59,192 nt of DNA, from positions 1-59,192 of the forward strand of contig CALOBA010000009.1 in NCBI GenBank assembly GCA_942491465.1, in the 5' to 3' direction. Under the pieces are notes generated by a model. The model made no database searches, was not told the origin of the DNA, and saw only the letters and a list, made by a program, of their open reading frames with translations. The translations under genes were made by a program, and so were the position numbers. This DNA comes from CALOBA01 sp942491465. GTDB taxonomy: Bacteria > Pseudomonadota > Gammaproteobacteria > Chromatiales > Chromatiaceae. Position 1 is the first letter of the stretch. Each line of letters begins with the position of its first letter. Positions 55,293 to 59,192 of the stretch are shown in pieces.

Positions 55293-56882
55293 TCACCGCG
55301 CCGAGCCTTGGCCGGCGGCGTCCGAGCACACGTGCTGCGCAAAGCCGGCGCCGGCCTCGGCATACAGGTTGAAGACCTGGTCGACGCCGGCGCCGTGCAA
55401 CGCCGCCTCATCGTCCGAATACTTGGCGATGGCACCGATGGGGCCGGTATAGCCCTCCTTACGCAAGTGGGTGGCGGCGAAGTGGTTCTCGGACAACTCC
55501 GGCAGCGCCAGCAGCACGATGCGGACATGGCCGTCGTCGAGATGCAGCCGATGCCAGAAGTCGGCATCGGTCGCACTGCCCAGCACCACCGTCCTGCCGG
55601 CATCGAGATGCTCCTGCACCACGTCCGGATCGGCATCCACCCCCACCGGGTCCATCCCCCGCTCCCTGCGCAGCGCATCGTAGGCGCCGACACCGACCCG
55701 CCCCATGCCGATCACCATGGCGTTGGCGGCCCCGGGGTCGATCTCGGCCTCATCGCGGATGCGCGTTGCGTGCTCGCGGCGGCGCAGGCGCTCACTGAGA
55801 CGCTCATAGGTCAGATGCGCCCGTGCGTTCAGCGGCGCGGCAACAACGAACGACAGGGCCAGCGCCAGCGCGATGTCGGTCAGCCATTCAGGACCTATCC
55901 AGCCGTTGGCGACGCCGATGGCGGCGACGATGAGGCCGAACTCGCTGTAGTTGCCGAGCGTCAGGCCACCTAGATACGCCGTGCGTGCGCGCAGGCGAAA
56001 GCGCAGCATCAAGGCGCGGAACAGCCAGCCCTTGAAGACCGCGAACGGCAGCAACAGCGCCGCCACCAGGGCCATCTCAACCGTCGGCAGCCCGATGAGA
56101 CCGATGCTGAGGAAGAATGCCACCAGGAACAGGTCCTTGAGGTTGAGCAGCGACTTGGACAGCTCCGATGCCTTCGGGCTGCTCGCCATCAGCACGCCGA
56201 TGAGCAAGGCGCCCAGGTCGCCCTTGACCTGGACCAACTCGAACAGCTCGGCACCGCCCAGGCCCAGCGTCAGCCCCGCCAACAGCAGCAGCTCGCCATG
56301 GCCGGCCCGCAGCAGCAGCGTCTTGAGCACCGGTGCCAGCGGGATCAGGGCGAACAGCAGCAGCGCCCAGGGCGACGGCACCTTGCCCGTGGAGGCGCCG
56401 AGGAACAGGACCGCGGCCAGATCCTGGATGATCAGGATGCCGATGGCGATGGTGGCATACAGCGCCCCGGTCTCGCCCTTCTCTTCCAATACCTTGACCG
56501 CGAACACGGTGCTGGAGAAGCTCAGCGCGAAGGCCACCACCAGTGCCGAGGTGGGATTCAAACCCACCATCAGCGGCACGCCGAGCCCGCCGAGTCCCAG
56601 CAGCAACGGCACCAGGATCGCGATCACCGCGACCATGTGCAGCAGGGCGACCCCCCAGACCTGCGGCCGGGCCAGGTTCTTGAGCTTGAGCTTGAGCCCG
56701 ATGGTGAACAACAACAGCGTCACGCCAAGGTCGGCAAGCTCTTTGATGATCGCATCGGCCTCCACGCCGAACCCACTGAGGACAAACCCCGCGATCAGAA
56801 AGCCGACCAATGGGGGCAGACCCACCTGTCGAACCGCGAGACCGAGGGCAAAGGCAACGGCAATCCAAACGACGTCGAGCAT
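55293..56882 (-). CDS. CPA2-family K+/H+ antiporter with TrkA-N domain (Kef/YbaL type)
   Basis: The 529-residue protein has 12-13 membrane helices of the Na+/H+ exchanger fold (LPPLVGFLIAGFVLSGFG, LGVTLLLFTIGLKLKLKNL). A cytosolic RCK/TrkA-N domain follows from about residue 390 (VIGMGRVGVGAYDAL). In its helix region it resembles YbaL/KefB. It probably exports K+ or Na+ against protons under NAD(H) or similar control. The ATG at 56882 is the first of the frame. Confidence 0.9.
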   Translation of the reverse strand: MLDVVWIAVAFALGLAVRQVGLPPLVGFLIAGFVLSGFGVEADAIIKELADLGVTLLLFTIGLKLKLKNLARPQVWGVALLHMVAVIAILVPLLLGLGGLGVPLMVGLNPTSALVVAFALSFSSTVFAVKVLEEKGETGALYATIAIGILIIQDLAAVLFLGASTGKVPSPWALLLFALIPLAPVLKTLLLRAGHGELLLLAGLTLGLGGAELFELVQVKGDLGALLIGVLMASSPKASELSKSLLNLKDLFLVAFFLSIGLIGLPTVEMALVAALLLPFAVFKGWLFRALMLRFRLRARTAYLGGLTLGNYSEFGLIVAAIGVANGWIGPEWLTDIALALALSFVVAAPLNARAHLTYERLSERLRRREHATRIRDEAEIDPGAANAMVIGMGRVGVGAYDALRRERGMDPVGVDADPDVVQEHLDAGRTVVLGSATDADFWHRLHLDDGHVRIVLLALPELSENHFAATHLRKEGYTGPIGAIAKYSDDEAALHGAGVDQVFNLYAEAGAGFAQHVCSDAAGQGSAR

Positions 56883-57193
56883 GGGGCATGACTCCTCGGC
56901 GCCGCGGGCGCCCTACTGGCTACGGGGATAGATCGGCCCGAATCGGCTGCCGACGGCCGGTCGCACCGGCGCGACAATGGTAGCGACTCAGTTGACCCAG
57001 CGCACACCGCGACGGGTTTCGAACCTTCGCACCGGATGCATGAATGGAGGGTTACGGTATACTTTTGCGCCGAAACGGGGCGCCGTCGACGCCCGGTGAG
57101 CCGTTCCGGCGCGCCGGGCGCAGCGCCGCCATCGGGCGCAATCCCGCCAACCCGATCCCGCCATCGATCCACCAAAGAGATTAAGGTTGCTCT

Positions 57194-59192
57194 ATGCCTG
57201 AATACAATGCCGAGGACGTCCGCAACATCGCCTTGGTCGGCCACGCCGGCGCCGGCAAGACCACGCTTGTAGAGGCCTTGCTCGCGGCGGCCAAGGTCAT
57301 CCCCGCACCCGGCAGCGTCGCCAAGGGGACCACGGTCTGTGATTACGGCGATATGGAGAAGGAGCAGCAACACTCCCTCGATGCCGCCATCACCGGCTTC
57401 ACCACCCACGGCAAGCACATCAACCTGATCGACACCCCCGGGTTCCCGGACTTCCTCGGTCGCAGCATCTCGGTGCTCAGCGCCGTGGAGACCGCCGCCA
57501 TCGTCGTCAACGCCGACAGCGGCATCGAGCCGGTCACCCAGCGCATCTGGAAGGCGGCCGACAACCGCAACCTGTGCCGGATGCTGATCGTCAACCGCAT
57601 CGACTCGCCCCAGGCCAACCTCGCCGAACTCACCGAGCAGCTGCGCGAAACCTTCGGTGTCGAGTGCCTGCCGATCAACCTGCCCGCCGACGGCGGCAAG
57701 CGCGTCATCGACTGCTTCTTCAAGCCCGACGGCGAGGGCGCCGACTTCTCCTCGGTGGCCGAGGCCCACAGCCAGATCATCGACCAAGTCGTCGAAGTGG
57801 ACGAGGCGCTGATGGAACTCTACCTGGAGCAGGGCCAGGACCTGCAGCCCGAGCAGCTGCACGACCCGTTCGAGACCGCGCTGCGCGAGGGTCACCTGGT
57901 ACCGATCCTGTTCTGCTCGGCGGAGACCGGTGCCGGCATCCCGGAGCTGATGGAGGTGCTGGTGCGGCTGATGCCCAACCCGTCCGAGGGCAACCCGCCG
58001 TCGTTCATGAAGGGCGAAGGCGCGAACATGGAGCCGGTGCAGATCGACTCCATCAGCAAGTCCAAGCATGCCATCGCCCATGTGTTCAAGGTCATCAACG
58101 ACCCGTTCCGCGGCAAGATCGGCATCTTCCGGGTGCACCAGGGCCGGGTCACCCCGAACACCCAGCTCTACATCGGCGATGCGCGCAAGCCGTTCAAGGT
58201 GAACCATCTGTTCCGGCTGAACGGCAACGAGATGACCGAGGTCGACGAGGGCGTACCCGGCGACATCCTGGCCGTGGCCCGGGTCGATGACATCCATTTC
58301 GACGCCGTGCTGCACGACTCCCACGACGAAGACCACTTCCACCTGCGCAGCATCGAATGTCCGGTGCCGATGTTCGGGCTCGCCATCAACGTCGCCAAGC
58401 GCGGTGATGAGCAGAAGCTCACCGACGCCCTGCACAAGCTGGAATCGGAAGACCCCTGCTTCCATGTCGAGCACAATGCCAGCGCCAACGAGACCGTCAT
58501 GCGCGGCTTGGGCGAGTTGCACCTGCGCGTGCTGCTGCGGCGGCTGTCCGAACAGTTCCATGTGGATGTCGACACCCACACGCCGAGCATCCCCTACCGC
58601 GAGACCATCACCGGCAAGGCCGAGGGCCACCACCGCCACAAGAAGCAGACCGGCGGCGCCGGCCAGTTCGGCGAGGTGTTCCTGCGCATCGAGCCGATGG
58701 AATACGACGGCGGCTTCGAGTTCGTCGACGCCACCGTCGGTGGCTCCATCCCCAACCAGTTCATCCCGTCCATCGAAAAGGGTATCCGCCTGGTGCTCGA
58801 CGAGGGCGCCGTCGCCGGCTTCCCGCTGCAGGACGTACGCGCCACCGTCTACGACGGCAAGTTCCACCCGGTGGACTCCAAGGACATCGCCTTCGTCACC
58901 GCCGGCAAGAAGGCCTTCATCGAGGCCGTCGACAAGGCCAAGCCCGCGATCCTGGAGCCCATCGTCAAGATCCGCATCGTCGCCCCCGACAGCAACATGG
59001 GCGACCTCGCCGGCGACCTCTCCAGTCGCCGCGGCCGCATCAACGGCAGCGAGTCCAAGAGCGGCGGGCGCATCGCCATCGATGGCGAGGTACCGATGGC
59101 CGAGCTGGAGAGCTACGAGTCGCGACTGAAGTCCATCACCGGCGGCGAAGGCACCTACAGCATCGAGCTGAGCCACTACGCCCCCGTGCCCG
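57194..59192 (+). CDS. elongation factor G-like GTPase (EF-G-2 type), partial
   Basis: The frame is open from the ATG at 57194 to the window end: 666 codons without a stop. The GTPase motifs are GHAGAGKTT (G1), DTPGFPDF (G3) and NRID (G4, in place of NKxD). Domain II to V segments follow (FKVINDPFRGKIGIFRVHQG, GLGELHLRVLLRRL, and GGAGQFGEV). The G1 form VGHAGAGKTT rather than SAHIDAGKTT places it with EF-G-2-like proteins, not the main translation EF-G. Role: a ribosome-associated GTPase of uncertain duty. AAGG lies about eight bases before the ATG. The 311-base stretch upstream shows a TATACT at 57058 as a weak -10 candidate only. Confidence 0.9.
   Translation, partial: MPEYNAEDVRNIALVGHAGAGKTTLVEALLAAAKVIPAPGSVAKGTTVCDYGDMEKEQQHSLDAAITGFTTHGKHINLIDTPGFPDFLGRSISVLSAVETAAIVVNADSGIEPVTQRIWKAADNRNLCRMLIVNRIDSPQANLAELTEQLRETFGVECLPINLPADGGKRVIDCFFKPDGEGADFSSVAEAHSQIIDQVVEVDEALMELYLEQGQDLQPEQLHDPFETALREGHLVPILFCSAETGAGIPELMEVLVRLMPNPSEGNPPSFMKGEGANMEPVQIDSISKSKHAIAHVFKVINDPFRGKIGIFRVHQGRVTPNTQLYIGDARKPFKVNHLFRLNGNEMTEVDEGVPGDILAVARVDDIHFDAVLHDSHDEDHFHLRSIECPVPMFGLAINVAKRGDEQKLTDALHKLESEDPCFHVEHNASANETVMRGLGELHLRVLLRRLSEQFHVDVDTHTPSIPYRETITGKAEGHHRHKKQTGGAGQFGEVFLRIEPMEYDGGFEFVDATVGGSIPNQFIPSIEKGIRLVLDEGAVAGFPLQDVRATVYDGKFHPVDSKDIAFVTAGKKAFIEAVDKAKPAILEPIVKIRIVAPDSNMGDLAGDLSSRRGRINGSESKSGGRIAIDGEVPMAELESYESRLKSITGGEGTYSIELSHYAPVP

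Overview
The window is about 59 kb of high-GC DNA. The gene set (tamA/tamB, guaB-guaA-tadA, pgsA, trmO, baeS/baeR homologues, an Mrp antiporter operon with fused MrpA/B, an FbpABC-type ferric transporter) fits a gammaproteobacterium. Its dense small palindromic repeats resemble those of purple sulfur bacteria and related Chromatiales. The taxonomic placement is inference; no rRNA or tRNA gene was seen.

Layout. 0-1.6 kb: a VWA-domain lipoprotein. 1.9-8.6 kb (minus): a tightly overlapping mrpA(B)-C-D-E-F-G operon ending in a membrane-anchored OmpA-like gene. 8.6-10 kb: no gene, but two 411-bp direct repeats, a hexanucleotide array and a MITE flanked by a 13-bp duplication. 10-16.7 kb (minus): a probable conflict/defence locus with a TIR protein, a decayed STAND/NACHT-like NTPase and an AAA ATPase, rearranged by duplication and deletion. 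17-17.9 kb: an Rpn/PD-(D/E)XK family protein. 18.3-21.9 kb (plus): guaB, guaA, tadA. 22-25.9 kb (minus): fbpABC-type ferric iron importer with a Fur-box-like site. 26-33.5 kb (minus): a hybrid histidine kinase remnant, pgsA, tamB, tamA. 34-35.7 kb: an EF-hand exported protein and a COMT-like O-methyltransferase. 35.8-36.5 kb: nine 83-bp tandem repeats. 36.5-39.2 kb (minus): ferredoxin, ferric-reductase-like membrane protein and a Tat-exported flavoprotein. 39.5-41 kb: a BaeS-like kinase. 41.8-47.7 kb (minus): polyol locus with a binding protein, a permease interrupted by an amber codon, a mannitol dehydrogenase and an OprB porin. 48-48.7 kb: a BaeR-like regulator. 48.8-49.4 kb: group II intron remnant. 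49.5-50.3 kb: trmO. 50.3-54.6 kb (minus): a papain-like peptidase/hydrolase fusion, an RND pump fragment beside a second intron remnant, a membrane spermidine-synthase-like protein and a frameshifted histone H1-like gene. 55.3-56.9 kb: a Kef-type antiporter. 57.2 kb to the end: an EF-G-2-like GTPase, cut by the window edge.

The core genes look ordinary. The unusual material is the TIR/STAND/AAA locus with its rearrangement scars, the electron-transfer operon whose flavoprotein has a Pro/Gly/His-rich block where a capping domain would be expected, and an exceptional density of repeats: a MITE family with target duplication and a nested second MITE, hexamer arrays at four loci, the 83-bp array, and a palindromic module abutting domain V of two group II intron relics. 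At least five genes are broken (STAND NTPase, hybrid kinase, permease, H1-like gene, RND fragment), pointing to active genome erosion and repeat traffic.
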